Notes: a model not told the origin generated them from the letters alone. DNA of 64,000 bases from Rapana venosa (GCA_028751875.1 CM054140.1:49487171-49551170), one strand, 5' to 3'; counted from the stretch's first letter, positions 20,680 through 32,217 are shown. Program-made: numbers and translations.

Positions 20680-21080
20680 GACACCAATCAAGATTTTTAA
20701 CCAGCTTCCTCCACTCCCCACAGTCCTCTGCTTTTTGTAGCAAATCGTTCAACTCAAGGCCAGTCCACTCTCCTCTCAGTGATAAAAATTTGCTATGTAA
20801 TCAATGAACAGTTCAAACATTTCGTTTCTCTGAAGGGGAAAAGTTACACAAAAAATATAATCTTTATTTTGCATATGCTTAGTGCCATGGCATCACAATT
20901 CGCGATAGTTTACTCCCATTAACTCTTCTGAGCTATAGAGAAACAAAAAGCAGACATACCAATAAATGAATGATAAGTGTCAAGAGGAAGAGCAAACTCG
21001 AGTACAATTTGGCAGCTGTAGCATGGGAGGCAACTCCCTTACAGGGGTAGACTGAAGAGTTTTTTCCCTTTGTTCCTATG
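20680..21080. repeat. Local repeat R2, copy 4 (diverged)
   Basis: GATAAAAATTTGCTATGTAA, TGAACAGTTCAAACATTTCG, TTTCTCTGAAGGGGAAAAG, GCAGCTGTAGCATGGGAGGC, AACTC and TGAAGAGTTTTTTCCCTTTG follow the order of the other copies. Confidence 0.55.
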
Positions 21081-21149
21081 ATGAGACACTTTACTCCTAT
21101 TTTCCTCACTCCACCCAGGTGTACAAGTGGGTACCAGCTCTGGCGACAG

Positions 21150-21662
21150 AGGTGGATCGGTGGTCTAGAGGTAACGCGCCTGTCTAGAAAGCGAAAAGAC
21201 CGGGTCTGAAGTGTGCGGCGGTTCGTACCCCGTTTGGACCGGAAATTTTTCCCCCATCCATTAGACCATGAGTGGTGGTCTGGGCGCTAGTCTTTCGGAT
21301 GAGACGAAAAACCGAGGTCCCGTGTGTTACACGTAATTATTTAGCGCACGTAAAAAAACCCACGGCAACAAGAGAGTTGTCCCTGGCAAAATTCTTAGAA
21401 AAAAGCCACTCTGATAGGGAAACAAATACAGCTGCAGAAAACAAAAAAAAAAAAAAAAAAAAAAAAAAAGGGTGAAAGGGTGGCGCAGCGCTAAGTGGCG
21501 ACGCGTTCTCCCGCTCTCCCCGGGGAGAGCAGCCCGAATTTCACGGAGAGAAATCTGCCGTGACTTAAAAGTGGTATGAAATAAAAACTGAGCGCTTTGA
21601 TTTGTTGCTTTACAAGATTCAGCGCTATATAAATTCCATACATTATTATAATTATTATTACT
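21150..21662 (+). mobile_element. SINE family C, full length
   Basis: The best preserved C copy. Its head is GGTGGATCGGTGGTCTAGAG with a B box near 21220 (GGTTCGTACCCC). It continues with GTCTTTCGGATGAGACGAAA, CACGGCAACAAGAGAGTTGT, ATAGGGAAACAAATACAGC, an A-run of about 27, GGTGGCGCAGCGCTAAGTGG, CCCCGGGGAGAGCAGCCCGA, TGAGCGCTTTGATTTGTTGC, TATATAAATTCCATACATTA and an ATT repeat tail. Confidence 0.9.
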
Positions 21663-21669
21663 AGCGTCC

Positions 21670-22870
21670 TGTCACAGGGGTGGTGAAAAACCATCAGTTC
21701 GCTTAACGCTACAGAAACCAGGATTAGCTCCGGCTCTATGGTCCTTCTGGATCGAAAGAACATACTATATGATGAGGGCGTTATCGTTCTGAAGACCATG
21801 GGTGTGTGGGTGGTGAGCTATGACAGCAGAAGAGGATGGGGAGATGAAGCTTTGCATCTGTGACGGTCCATCACACTTGCAGGGTGCAACCATCTTCTTG
21901 TTAACACACAGTACTCTGAACTGGACATCCCAGTCGCTGCTGGAGAACATTTTCCACCAGGGTCAACATTAATACCAACTTCACATCCCTAGAAATCCTT
22001 CAACTGACACTATAAACAAAAGTCCTGAATGTGAATGCACCTACATCTTGCCCAGATTGAAAAAAAGAAAACAATCCTTTGCAGATGTCTTCACAGACAA
22101 AAGAAACATGATTTCAAAAGCCAGGGTGGGGGTGGGAGGAATAAGAAATAGGGAGCCACATATTCCGAAATCAACACATACTCACACAAAAGAACAAAAT
22201 GAGGAAAACTAAACTGCAAATTCCTGCCTTCATCCAAGTGATTACCGCCACCTCAATTTTGTTCTCGTGGTTAAAATAAGTATATGCATAGTGAATGCAT
22301 CTTGCAAAAATACCGCTGTAGCTACTACTAAGAGCTTTTTGTTCTTGTAATCATAACATGTAAAAAGAATTATTATCAATTAGCATCAGCAAAACATTTT
22401 ATTCATTTGTAATTATTACATGTCACTTTTTCCATAATTTGGGTAAGTATAGCTAAGAAATGAAATAAATAATGATGATTATGATAAATAGAATCTAAAA
22501 GAAACCACCATTTCTTGCTAAAAATAATAGTCACACAATTTTACTATCCACCCCCCCACCCCTATAAAAAAAAAAACCAAGCAAATTAAAAAACACAACA
22601 AAGAGAAGAAAAAAAACATAACTAAAACTCTTTCCAAATACCTGACATCTTTTGTATGTTGGTTGGTTGGGTTGATTTTGGGGGGGGAGGAGTTAAGTTT
22701 TTGTTGGAATAAAGTTAAACCATTCATAAGCAAAAAAAATCAGGAAAAGCATCCATCCTTCATCCCTCCACCCACCCTTTCCCCATCCCCAATACATTCA
22801 TACTCACAAACATACACAGAGTGAAAAAAGAAGAGAGAAAAAAAAAAGAAAAGCATGGTGGTATCTGTTA
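21670..22870. other. Unassigned intergenic sequence
   Basis: No SINE, gene or long repeat recognised. This is the flank between the left repeat-rich zone and the inferred 3' UTR of the CSPP1-like gene. A-rich runs occur at 22567-22620 and 22826-22855. Confidence 0.4.
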
Positions 22871-23803
22871 CAAATGATTTTATTCAGATAACTAAGAACA
22901 TGGACGGAATATGTCAATCTTGACCTGTTAATGCTCCATTCAAAACCAATCTCTATACATCACATAAAAATGAAAATTATAAGGCCATAGACACATATAA
23001 ATAGAAATTATTTTCAACCAAAGGCAATACATTTTTAAACAGTAACATACTACAATCACATGTAAGAAAACTCACAGTTCTAGCTGTTGAAACAGAGACT
23101 GGCTATGTACACTTTGTATGAATCTTTTTTTTTTATAATACAACATTTTGCTCCCTACTTCTCAAAACTAAAACAACATGATAAAAACCAAGCCTGGTCC
23201 AGACTTTTAGGAATGCATAACCCATGCATACAACTTGATAACAACGACAAAAACAAAGAAAGAAGGGGGAAAAAATCACTTTACACAACGAGAAAGTAGC
23301 GAGTGAAAACAGACAAGTCAAATAATGCTGAATACAGCCCAGCTGCTCATATATAAAAACGGACAAAAAATTAACAGACAATTGTCAGATTTAATCAATT
23401 AAAGAAAAGGAAATCATTCCATCCTTTGTAGGAATGTTGAGCTGACTTGACAGGACAAGGCACATAAGATGGAAGTACGAAAAAACGCACTGCATCTCTG
23501 CACCTCCCCAAATTACATACACTGCCTATGGACAGTTCTACAACATTGATAAAGCTGCCAGGTGCCAAGGTTAAGTCTTGATCGAAATATGAGGACATCA
23601 CACAGGGAAAAAAGAAAGAAAATAAAATGAAATAAACAAAACAACACAAAGCAATATCACAGAGTGTAAATGCCACTCTGCTCGAATGGCACTTTTTCAG
23701 AAATCAAAGGCAAACCTTTTCTTTTTCTTCTTTTCTGGATTTGTGTGTCAGCAGTCAGAAGGTGGGAGGGTGGGATGATGAGGAGGAGTTTAATGTTTGT
23801 GCT

Positions 23804-23917
<114 letters not shown>

Positions 23918-23992
23918 CAAGTGTGTGTGAGTATACTGCATGTTATGTGCCCACACATGTGGGGTATGTGGCATTCATGAGGAATGCGAACA

Positions 23993-24135
23993 GGGTGTGT
24001 ATGTGTGTGTGCGTGCGTGCGAGCTTGCGTGTGTGCACGTGTGCACACACGCGAGCATATATGCATGCATGTATGTATGCATGTGCACACGCGAGCATAT
24101 ATGTATGCATGTATGTATGCATGTGTGTGTACATA
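23993..24135. repeat. Alternating purine-pyrimidine tract
   Basis: About 140 bases of GT, GC and AT steps, including a direct repeat of GCACACGCGAGCATATATG (24043 and 24085) with GCATGCATGTATGTATGCAT. Z-DNA candidate. Confidence 0.85.
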
Positions 24136-25107
24136 TTGCCAGCAACACCTTAGAGAGAAGAGATACTTACAAAGAGAAAGGAGGATAGAGACAGAAGTAA
24201 AAGCAAAGGTGTTCCTCATTTTTGACGAAAGGAACAAGACAACCTGGCATATGGATTAACACTTCACAGTCCACATACCTAACACTCACTCCTGTGCGGT
24301 CCAGATTTGGAAGTTTCGAATGCACACCTGGTACATTATGTTTTCTTATCTGGAAATATGCATGATTAAGTGTGTGCTAATGCACGTGAGAATGTGTACA
24401 CAGAACTATGTACAAGTGTGTGAACCAGAAAAGATAGGAGAATCAGCAGTGCACTGACACAAACTTACTGTTTTGGCAGTATATAGTTGTCATCAAAATG
24501 TATCGGAAGTCAGAAGATTATAAAGCAGTACCATCCTGGAAGTCCATTTAACGTTTTCAAATAATAAATACAAATAAAAAATAACCACACGATGTTTGCT
24601 TCTTCATAGCCACCTTCACATACGGAAAAAACAACAACAACAAAACAACGGCGACGTGTGGTAACTGTCTGACAATTTTTTTTTAAAGGTTTTCTGAACA
24701 AAATTCATCAATCAAAACTACCACTTCTCTTGCTGTATTGTAGATGTAAGAAAAACCAAAGCAGAAACAAATGGGACTGTAAACCAATACACTAAACAGT
24801 CACAAAATGTTCACTCTTTATCGGCTCAAAAACAAAAAAAAAGAAAAACAAAATTGAGTATTTTCATTTTTGTTTTCAAAAATCCATTTTAATTCAACGA
24901 AACAAACGTATTTTCTGTTTTCATTTTCAACATATCTGTTTCCTTCTTCTTTCAAGTTGTTTGTTTTGTTTCATTCATGATGTCCCAACTGGTGTTGCAC
25001 TGAGAAGGTGACTCGGTCTTCATTCCAGAATGCTTTTCAGTTCATACTCAAATATAATATGTAAGAGACAGTTTTCAAGCCTCAGAAAATATCACAGATT
25101 TGCACTG

Positions 25108-25108
<1 letters not shown>

Positions 25109-25152
<44 letters not shown>
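25109..25152. repeat. Poly-C run of about 44
   Basis: The longest uninterrupted homopolymer in the window. It would be poly-G in the gene's transcript if the 3' UTR reaches this far. Confidence 0.95.
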
Positions 25153-25154
<2 letters not shown>

Positions 25155-25930
25155 CTATCCTAAGAGTAAAACTCGATTTTAAAACAGGATTAGCCAAGTC
25201 TTTTTTGTTTTTGAATATTATCTCATAGTAGTTCTGCTGAAAATGTGCAAATGTAACAAGTTTACTTTTGCTTATGAGTACATCATGAATAATACAAGAA
25301 CTGTTCAGTACTTCATGATCACATTGTGCTATCTTTTATGAAATGGATTTTTAAACAGCAGTACACACACCCTGAATGAAGTCTTCATTAAATCATTGGA
25401 GGGCTTGAGCAAATAAACTCTCAAATTCTGCCCTTTTTGCAACAACCAAGTAGATAATACTATAATATTAAACAATAAAAAATAGCTTATAAGCTTTCTG
25501 CTGATAAAAGCTTTTCAACTCATTCCATTCCACAAGCTGACAATTTATATATGATATCAAACAGCAAAAATGACTATGACTTCAGCAAATGGAAACACTC
25601 CGCATTTCTTTTCTTCTTCAGCACAAACAGGTCAATTATATACTATTTTTAAAAAGTGTTAAAAAATTATTACAAAGACTCATACAAAGTAGAATACACT
25701 TTTTATTGTAAATGTCACATCCTTAATCTTAAATATAAAAATATAAAACAGCCGTACTAAGCTGAGGAGTAGGACTCTCCCGACCATGACATGACAAGAA
25801 CAGGGTTGTTTTTTTTAAAACAGGACAGAGGGAAGGAACAGTGAACAGTTTGGGGGGGGGGGGGGGGGTAGAAGGTGTACAGCTTGCAAGAAAACAAGTC
25901 CGATATCGATATTGCCAGTGTCAGCAGCAA

Positions 25931-26026
25931 TGACCTTGCCCTTCAGTAGCCGATTGACCTTGCCCTTCAGTAGCCAAATGACCTTGCCCTTCAGTAGCCG
26001 AATGACCTTGCCCTTCAGTAGCCGGA
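25931..26026. repeat. 24-bp tandem repeat, four copies, containing the stop codon
   Basis: Four adjacent units of TGACCTTGCCCTTCAGTAGC plus four variable bases (25931, 25955, 25979, 26003). Read on the minus strand each unit holds GGCTACTGA, so each carries the same in-frame TGA. The CSPP1-like reading frame ends in the first unit it meets. Confidence 0.95.
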
Positions 26027-26087
26027 AGCTTTGCTGCCACCAGACAACATCCAGGTATCGTCCATCAGGGTGCGGCCAGACGGAGGT
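26015..26087 (-). CDS. CSPP1: CSPP1-like, last coding exon
   Basis: The acceptor TTTATTCCGCAG precedes A-CCT-CCG. The split Arg codon is completed with AG from the previous exon. It encodes RPPSGRTLMDDTWMLSGGSK and ASGY, then TGA at 26015-26017. The Asp-Thr-Trp segment fits the conserved C-terminal tail of the family as I recall it. The stop lies in the fourth (gene-proximal) unit of the 24-bp tandem repeat. The preceding 8.1-kb intron is the largest in the window and holds the Penelope-like fragment. Confidence 0.75.
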
Positions 26088-26429
26088 CTGCGGAATAAAC
26101 GGAACCATGAATCCCAACCAGGACATACCCAAGGAACAAACAGATGCTCAAAAATAATTGGAAAAAACAAAGAGATCTCATGTCGTTCTGCAATCAGCAG
26201 CTTGTACACAAAGCCACTGCCATTTTGGCTGATCCTTCCCATGCTTTGTTTCCAGAATTTCAGTTGTTACCTTCGGAACGCCGTTTTCAGTGTCCCATCA
26301 GCAAAACTAACAGAAAAAGAAATTCTTTTGTGCCAGTAAGCATTCAAATTCTGAATTCACAATGGTGTTGACTACCAAGCTTTTACATTTCTCTGAATTA
26401 CTTGCCTGATTGTCATTGTTATGAGTGTA

Positions 26430-26440
26430 GTCAATACATA

Positions 26441-26480
<40 letters not shown>

Positions 26481-26640
26481 CGTGGGTGTGTGAAATAAGT
26501 CTGTCTTCTAGTCAATGGTCTTAAAACATTGAATTCATATATTGGTGTATGGTGTGGGCTTGTTCACACATGCACGTACGTGCGTGTGTACATGTTGCAT
26601 ATATGCGTGCGTAAAAAATAAGTTTTTGTCTTCTAGTCAA
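26430..26640. repeat. (GT)n with a diverged tandem duplication of its flank
   Basis: GT/GC repeat at 26442-26482. GTCTTCTAGTCAATGG followed by TTTAA.ACATTG occurs at 26502 and again at 26628, so a unit of about 125 bases is duplicated. Confidence 0.7.
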
Positions 26641-26739
26641 TGGGTTTAACATTGTGTTCACAATTGATGTGTGTGCGTGTGTGTTTATGTGTGTGTGCAC
26701 GCATGCATGCATGTGTGTTTGTGTGTGTTATTTGAAGTC

Positions 26740-26866
26740 ATTTTGGAATGTTTTAACCAACATGAAATATAGCTATTTGTGTCTTTGAGATTTTTTATGC
26801 GTATCAATATGCCTGTCAGTATTGTAATTGCCCTTTGTGGGATGATTAAAGTGTTTTTGACTTGAG
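26740..26866 (+). mobile_element. LINE-type 3' end fragment (family E)
   Basis: TTTTGGAATGTTTTAACCAA, TATCAATATGCCTGTCAGTA, TTGTAATTGCCCTTTGTGGG and ATGATTAAAGTGTTTTTGAC match 46020-46145 closely. The latter copy ends in a TTGAC repeat, a tail type seen in some non-LTR elements. No ORF remains. Confidence 0.6.
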
Positions 26867-27294
26867 ATTCTTGCAGTTTGTGCAATCTTCATACACAAAA
26901 ATGTAATCAATAGCAACGACTCACCTTAGCTTAGAAGGAAGATATTCTAAAATTATGTTTTAACTTCCAAGTTTTACCACTACAAAGCCAGATGCAGATG
27001 GGTTAAAACACATGTAAAGTCCTCATGATTGTCATGATGCTCAAACTATTCAAAAGACTTTTACCATAACATTTTCCCTACGGGTAACCCGCTACAGGGT
27101 AACCAACCATCTACTAACCCTTCCCTCCGTATCAGCAATCACCCTATCACCTCCGTATGTTTGGGATAAACACCAACAAAAGCAAACCACACAGTTGAGA
27201 GTTAACCATCATCACCATAACACTATACATCATATATATATATATTATATATACCACACAAAGTGAAAGCATAACAACCAGCATAATAAATGTT

Positions 27295-27336
27295 CCCCAA
27301 TATTTCGGCTTTCGCCTTCCTCAGGGGTTTTTTATT
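27295..27336 (-). ncRNA. Hammerhead-like motif of a Penelope-like element
   Basis: On the minus strand: CCCCTGAGGA, then AGGCGAAAGCC (a GGC/GCC stem with GAAA loop), then GAAATATTGGGG. CTGAGGA fits the hammerhead core CUGANGA and GAAA fits the second core strand; flanking CCCC and GGGG can pair as stem I. One extra A precedes stem II and stem III is almost absent, so it may be inactive. Hammerhead motifs are known in terminal repeats of Penelope-like elements, and one lies downstream in the same strand here. Confidence 0.5.
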
Positions 27337-27426
27337 ATGACGTGATGGAATGACGTCAATCTCAATTTTACATCATTGTGAAATTTTTGTATGACATTTT
27401 AAATTGAACACCATACTGAGACCATG

Positions 27427-27427
27427 T

Positions 27428-27485
<58 letters not shown>

Positions 27486-27494
27486 GAGAGAGGG

Positions 27495-27541
<47 letters not shown>
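27427..27541. repeat. (GA)n microsatellite
   Basis: Long GA array with several AGGAG interruptions. A CA array follows at 27593-27715. Confidence 0.95.
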
Positions 27542-27545
<4 letters not shown>

Positions 27546-27714
27546 GGGGGGGGGATTTTACCTGGGACAATTATGGTCATATAGTTCATGTTCACACACA
27601 CACACACAACACACACACACGCGCACACACACATACACACACAAACACACACACTTGCGCACCCACGCATACACGCACGCATGCACACATATGCACATAC
27701 ACACACACATACAC

Positions 27715-27885
27715 ATCCTTTCAGGAGACTCTAAGCGAAGTCCCGTGTGGGAGCACACTCAGAACATCCGGCCCACATGCCAAAACCCGTTCCACCTTTC
27801 GGAAGAGTAGTCAATTGTGCGCCAGTGCAAATGAATTAAACGAGTGCCTATTCCATCATCCTCGAAGCAAAGGAATAACTAAATA
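27715..27885 (+). mobile_element. SINE family A, internally truncated
   Basis: TTTCAGGAGACTCTAAGCGA, AGAACATCC, AAAACCCGTTCCACCTTTCG, GAAGAGTAGTCAATTGTGCG, then a deletion to GAGTGCCTATTCCATCATCC and TCGAAGCAAAGGAATAAC. It lies between the Penelope-like ORF and its hammerhead-like motif. Confidence 0.75.
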
Positions 27886-28016
27886 GTAATTAAACAATAA
27901 ACACATGCACGCGCGCACACACATACACACACACACACACACACACAAAAGTCAAGTTAGGTATTTTGGGGGGATTGTTCAAAGCAAGTTGCCAGCAAGT
28001 GGTCAGGATGGCAAGC

Positions 28017-29046
28017 TCAACTGTCACGTGTGTTGAGGCCTTCAGGGGCGTCAGTCTGCAACTTGTGTCTCCAGAAACGTTCTCGGCGGAGTCTGGCCTC
28101 GTGGGTCTGCCCGTTCACCTGTTCAATCACCTGGCACTTCACGTTGCTGAGAGAGTGTCCCGCCTGATTGAAGTGTTGGGTCACTCTTGTGCCGGTGTTT
28201 CTGGTGATGTCACTGCGGTGAAGGTACAGCCTGGTTTTCAGGGCGTTTTTGGTTTCGCCAACGTACTGGAGTCCACAGAGGTTGCAGCTGAGCAGATAAA
28301 CGATGTTCTTGCTGCTACAGGAGAAGGCGTCTCTGATGGTGAATCTCTCACCAGTAGTGAAACTGGTGAAGAGACTGCCCTCTAGTAGGTGGTCCCTGCA
28401 GGTGGCACATTTTTTGGTGCAGCAGAAACATCCACGACTACCAGGTATTTCGTTTGTAGGAGGCAGGACAGATGGCATGAGCATGTTCCCTAGACTCCTG
28501 CATTTTCTCTCCTTCCCCCACCACAGGAGCTTCGGGAACTGCCTTCTTCATTCTGGCACTGCAGTGCAGGGTAGGCAGATTGTCCTGTAACCATTTTCGG
28601 ATGGGAGGGTTCCGTGGATTATGGGTGATGACTACAGGAACTCTGCTGTTGATGGGTTTTTTGGTGTAAGTGAGGGTAGCTTGGCGTGGAGTGGCTTTTG
28701 CCCGCGATTTAGCGGCCATGATGATGGTGTCAGGGTAGCCACGATCCTGGAAGGCATGGCACATCTCCATACTGTGGCGTTCGAAGTCTTGCTCTGTAGA
28801 ACACAAGCGGCGTACTCGCAAGAACTGTCCCACAGGGATGTTGTTCACACAATGACGGGGATGACATGATTGGAATGGAAGGTAGTTGCGGGCATCTGTT
28901 GCTTTAGAGAAGAGCTCGGTGGTGATGTAGCCACCTTCCATTCTGAGGAGAATGTCCAGGTAGGGCATTTCTGTTTTAGAACTGTGGACTGTGAACTTTA
29001 TTGACGGGTGGAATGAGTTGATGAACTCACTGAAACTGTTCAGTTG
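28017..29046 (-). pseudogene. Penelope-like retroelement: RT thumb remnant plus GIY-YIG endonuclease
   Basis: The upstream part (29046 to about 28515) reads SIKFTVHSSKTEMPYLDILL and continues into the RT thumb/connection region. The downstream part (to the stop at 28017) has a Cys cluster CFCCTKKCATC, then IVYLLSCNLCGLQYVGETKN, the core Arg region LKTRLYLHRSDI and RRERFW, matching the GIY-YIG endonuclease of Penelope-like elements. The two parts are in different frames; a single-base change in the C5 run at 28515-28519 explains the break. A stop just upstream of 29046 and the lack of the RT catalytic motifs show 5' truncation. Confidence 0.8.
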
Positions 29047-29049
29047 TTA

Positions 29050-29515
29050 TTATTGGCAAAATGTTAACCATAAGGCCAGACACTCCCAGCCCTCCAAAAA
29101 AGACAAGAAAAGAAAGAAAGAAAGAAAAGAAAACAAAGAAAGGTAATACCATGAACAACCAATAATTTAAAAAATAAACAGAAATACTAAAATCTGATCT
29201 AAGTATTAAAAAAACAAACATATTTACTAGCTCTCATTATGACCCACTTCTTTCCAGCCACAAATCTCTCGGCAAAGTCATTTTCAGCCTGCTAGAATTG
29301 GAGAGTGGAAAACAAACACGTCATTTTTTTAAAGTCTTTCTTTCATAACCCCACAGTATTTACTAATTGAAAAGACTTAATGAAGAGGTGGCAGTGATGA
29401 AAATGGAAACAAAACTCTGCTGTGAAAGGTTTTCCTGGTAAGAAGAATGCAACTTGCAGACAACAGTAAACCATCTTGTTCATCAGTGAAAAAAGTGGTG
29501 TGGTGGTGAGGTTTC
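29050..29515. other. Intron sequence, nothing recognised
   Basis: A/G-rich stretch near 29097-29140, otherwise plain AT-rich intron. Confidence 0.4.
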
Positions 29516-29518
29516 TTG

Positions 29519-29519
<1 letters not shown>

Positions 29520-29565
<46 letters not shown>

Positions 29566-29568
29566 GTT
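29520..29568. repeat. (GT)n(GA)n
   Basis: GTGTG to 29554, then GAGAGA, abutting the reversed SINE-A tail. Confidence 0.95.
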
Positions 29569-29579
29569 GTTGTTTTTTA

Positions 29580-29780
29580 ATTTCTTTTGATGATAATAAT
29601 AAGCATTCATGTGCTTTTTAAAATCCAGTCCCCATGTGTATGTGGTTTTGTAAATGCTGTCATCCATTCCCACAGCACACTCTTCTGAAAAGTGGAACAG
29701 GTTTTCACGTGTATGCAAGATGCTCTGTAAGCATATCCACGTGGGACCTTGATTTATAGTCTCTGCTGAAGAAATTGTGT
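29580..29780 (-). mobile_element. SINE family A, 5'-truncated
   Basis: TTTTAAAATCCAGTCCCCAT, TGTCATCCATTCCCACAGCA, AAGTGGAACAGGTTTTCACG and TTGATTTATAGTCTCTGCTG are the reversed A body. A second GT/GA microsatellite replaces the head at 29776-29835. Confidence 0.8.
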
Positions 29781-29899
29781 GTGTGTGTGCATGTGTGAGA
29801 GAGAGAGAGAGAATGTGTGTGTGTATGTGTTGGTGGGGGGGTTCTTGACAAGCCCCTCCCTCTCCAAATGCAGGATCAATCATTTACACGTTGTCATGC

Positions 29900-31095
29900 T
29901 GACGAAATAAAATGCATGTAAAATTGATTTCCCTGTATTATTAGATTTGTCCAAATCTACCTTTCAAAGACTACATTGACTGTGTACAGGCCTCTATCAA
30001 ACTAACTTTACTAAGGCAAATGAGGGAAGAAAGAAAGGTCATTCCATTACTGAGAATGACCCTCCAACCATTCAAATGGCTGAATCCCACTACAAAATGC
30101 ATTCAAACAAAAACAAAATAAATAACACCACCAGCAACTAAATGAAGCTTTTGAGAAAAGTGAGATGTCTAACCAACATAACAACCAAAAAAGCATTGAA
30201 ATGTTGGCAACTTCCAGAATAAAAAAAATTATTGCACTAAAATGCACAGTCAAACTCAAGACTGGAAATAGTCATAAACAAATGTTGTTGACTTCAATTT
30301 TACGTCATTTCACTTTTAGTGATATTAGACACCACCCCCCCCAAAAAAAAAAAAAATTCCGGGAGATGTGGATGTGGTGTTAAAAAAAAAATCTCGAAAA
30401 ACTTGGCAATGCAACAGGAATTAAAAAAAAATAAAAAAGTAAAAATTTTAAAAACCCAACAAACAAACAAGTCATTAACGTTAATGTAACTATAACAAAT
30501 GTCCTATGGGACTGTGACAAAGATCTTTCACAATTTCAAATGCCAGTTTTAGATAACTGAATATGCTGGTGAGGGAGTTTATAAACAACTGTGATGAATA
30601 GAAAATGTGAGGAAGACACTAGCTACTGAGAAATATTGTTTTTTGTTTGTTTGTTTGTTTAAATCCTTTAGCTTAATTTCAAACCGGTCCATCCATTGCC
30701 ATGGAAAAGGAAAATGTAAAATTCTGTCCCTTAGTGAGAAGGTTTTGATATGGTTTTTAAAAGTTAAAGCTCTGTTCTTAGAAAACATTATCATATGGTA
30801 AAATTAACTATATAAATTTCACCCATCTCCTGCTGATTTTGTTCATAACGACAACAAAAAGCTTAACTGTTAGTTCTTCCATTTACTACTATGCAATCTA
30901 TTTCATTTTGCCATTAAAGTCTACCATTACTACAATAAACTACCTCCTTTTCAGAAATCAAGTACAAACATGTCAAGCATTCTAACAAGGCTTCAGTAAT
31001 CATGTGGCAGATAAACAGCACAATAACAGCAAACATTTCTTTCCACAAGGAGCACTGACAGATCATTTTGTAAATTATTTTTTTTACAGAAAATG
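29900..31095. other. Intron sequence, nothing recognised
   Basis: AT-rich, without SINE, LINE or microsatellite that I can recognise, apart from A-runs at 30343-30356, 30382-30390 and 30424-30440. Confidence 0.4.
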
Positions 31096-31102
31096 ATGCA
31101 GG

Positions 31103-31465
31103 AAGGAGAACTAGTGGTCTAGAGGTAACACACCCACATAGGTAGTGAGCAGTTGTGGGTTCAATCACTGTCTGAACCCAATCCGATGGACCTTAGGTTG
31201 GTGCTAGTCTTTCAGATGAGATGACAGATTAAAGTTCTATCGCCTGTCAAAGAACCACACTGCAACAAGAGAGTTGTCCCTGGCAAAATTATGTAGAAAA
31301 ATGCCACAATAAATGGGAAACAAAAGCACATAGAGACAGGGGTAAAAAAGAGAAGAAAAAAAGGATGGCGCTTATTGTGGCAATACACTCTCCCTCCAGA
31401 GAGACCAGCTTAAATTTCAAGCAGAAAAATCTGCCTCAACTAAAAGTGGTGTGCGATACAGTACA
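31103..31465 (+). mobile_element. SINE family C, diverged
   Basis: AACTAGTGGTCTAGAGGTAA, GGGTTCAATCACTGTCTGAA, CTAGTCTTTCAGATGAGATG, GCAACAAGAGAGTTGTCCCT, GGCAAAATTATGTAGAAAAA, AAAAAGGATGGCGCTTATTG and AAATCTGCCTCAACTAAAAG follow the C order. Confidence 0.85.
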
Positions 31466-31847
31466 GTAGAGAATACTATGCAACATAAGGTTTGTTCCTC
31501 CCAAGAATTATTTGCTGTAACTCTTATTAAACAAAAACTCAACAGTAATAGATTCTGTGGGCCTAAAATGTGTTTATGTCAAAGACTTCAGAATGCAAAC
31601 ATTTATGAGGAAAATATGACTGAAGAGATATTGTGATGCAGACACTTTACTCAACCTTTACAGTTATGTTGATACTGCAATCCAGACAGATCCCCAGACA
31701 CCATTTTCTCATGTGGTACTACTGAACACCATCAAGGTAACAAGAGCAGCACTGCAGGCTCTTATGCTGGCCAGCTTTAGGATAGCTGACCAATAACCAC
31801 AGAGTCTGGACACCAATGACACTGAGTGGAACAAAGTACTGACATAT

Positions 31848-32215
31848 ACTATAGCTAAATGGTTAAAACCATTTGACGTCAATCCATGGGCCCATGAAGT
31901 CATGGGTTCAAATCTCGGTGGCATCTGGTGAATTAAGGGTGGGAATTTTTACAATCTCCAAAGTCAACTTCAAGTGCAGATCTGCCAGTGCCTTAATTCC
32001 CTTTTTGTGTATATACTTAAGCAGAAGATCAAATATGCATGTTCAAGATCCCATAATTCATGTCAGCATTTGGTGGATTACGGAAACACAAACATACCCA
32101 GCATACATCTCTGAAGTCAAAGTGCAGCTACCTTCATGGTGGGTGAAAACAGTCGCATCCACAAAATCTCACCATTGGTAAACCTTGAAGCTCTGGCCCA
32201 GGAATGGGGGGGGGG
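31848..32215 (+). mobile_element. SINE family B, full length
   Basis: The head ATAGCTAAATGGTTAAAACC and the B box GGGTTCAAATCTCG, with a long variable-arm-like insert, resemble tRNA-Leu. The body is GGCATCTGGTGAATTAAGGG, ACTTCAAGTGCAGATCTGCC, AGCAGAAGATCAAATATGCA and GGATTACGGAAACACAAAC. The tail is GTGCAGCTACCTTCATGGTG, AAATCTCACCATTGGTAAAC and TTGAAGCTCTGGCCCAGGAA. Confidence 0.8.
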
Positions 32216-32217
32216 GG

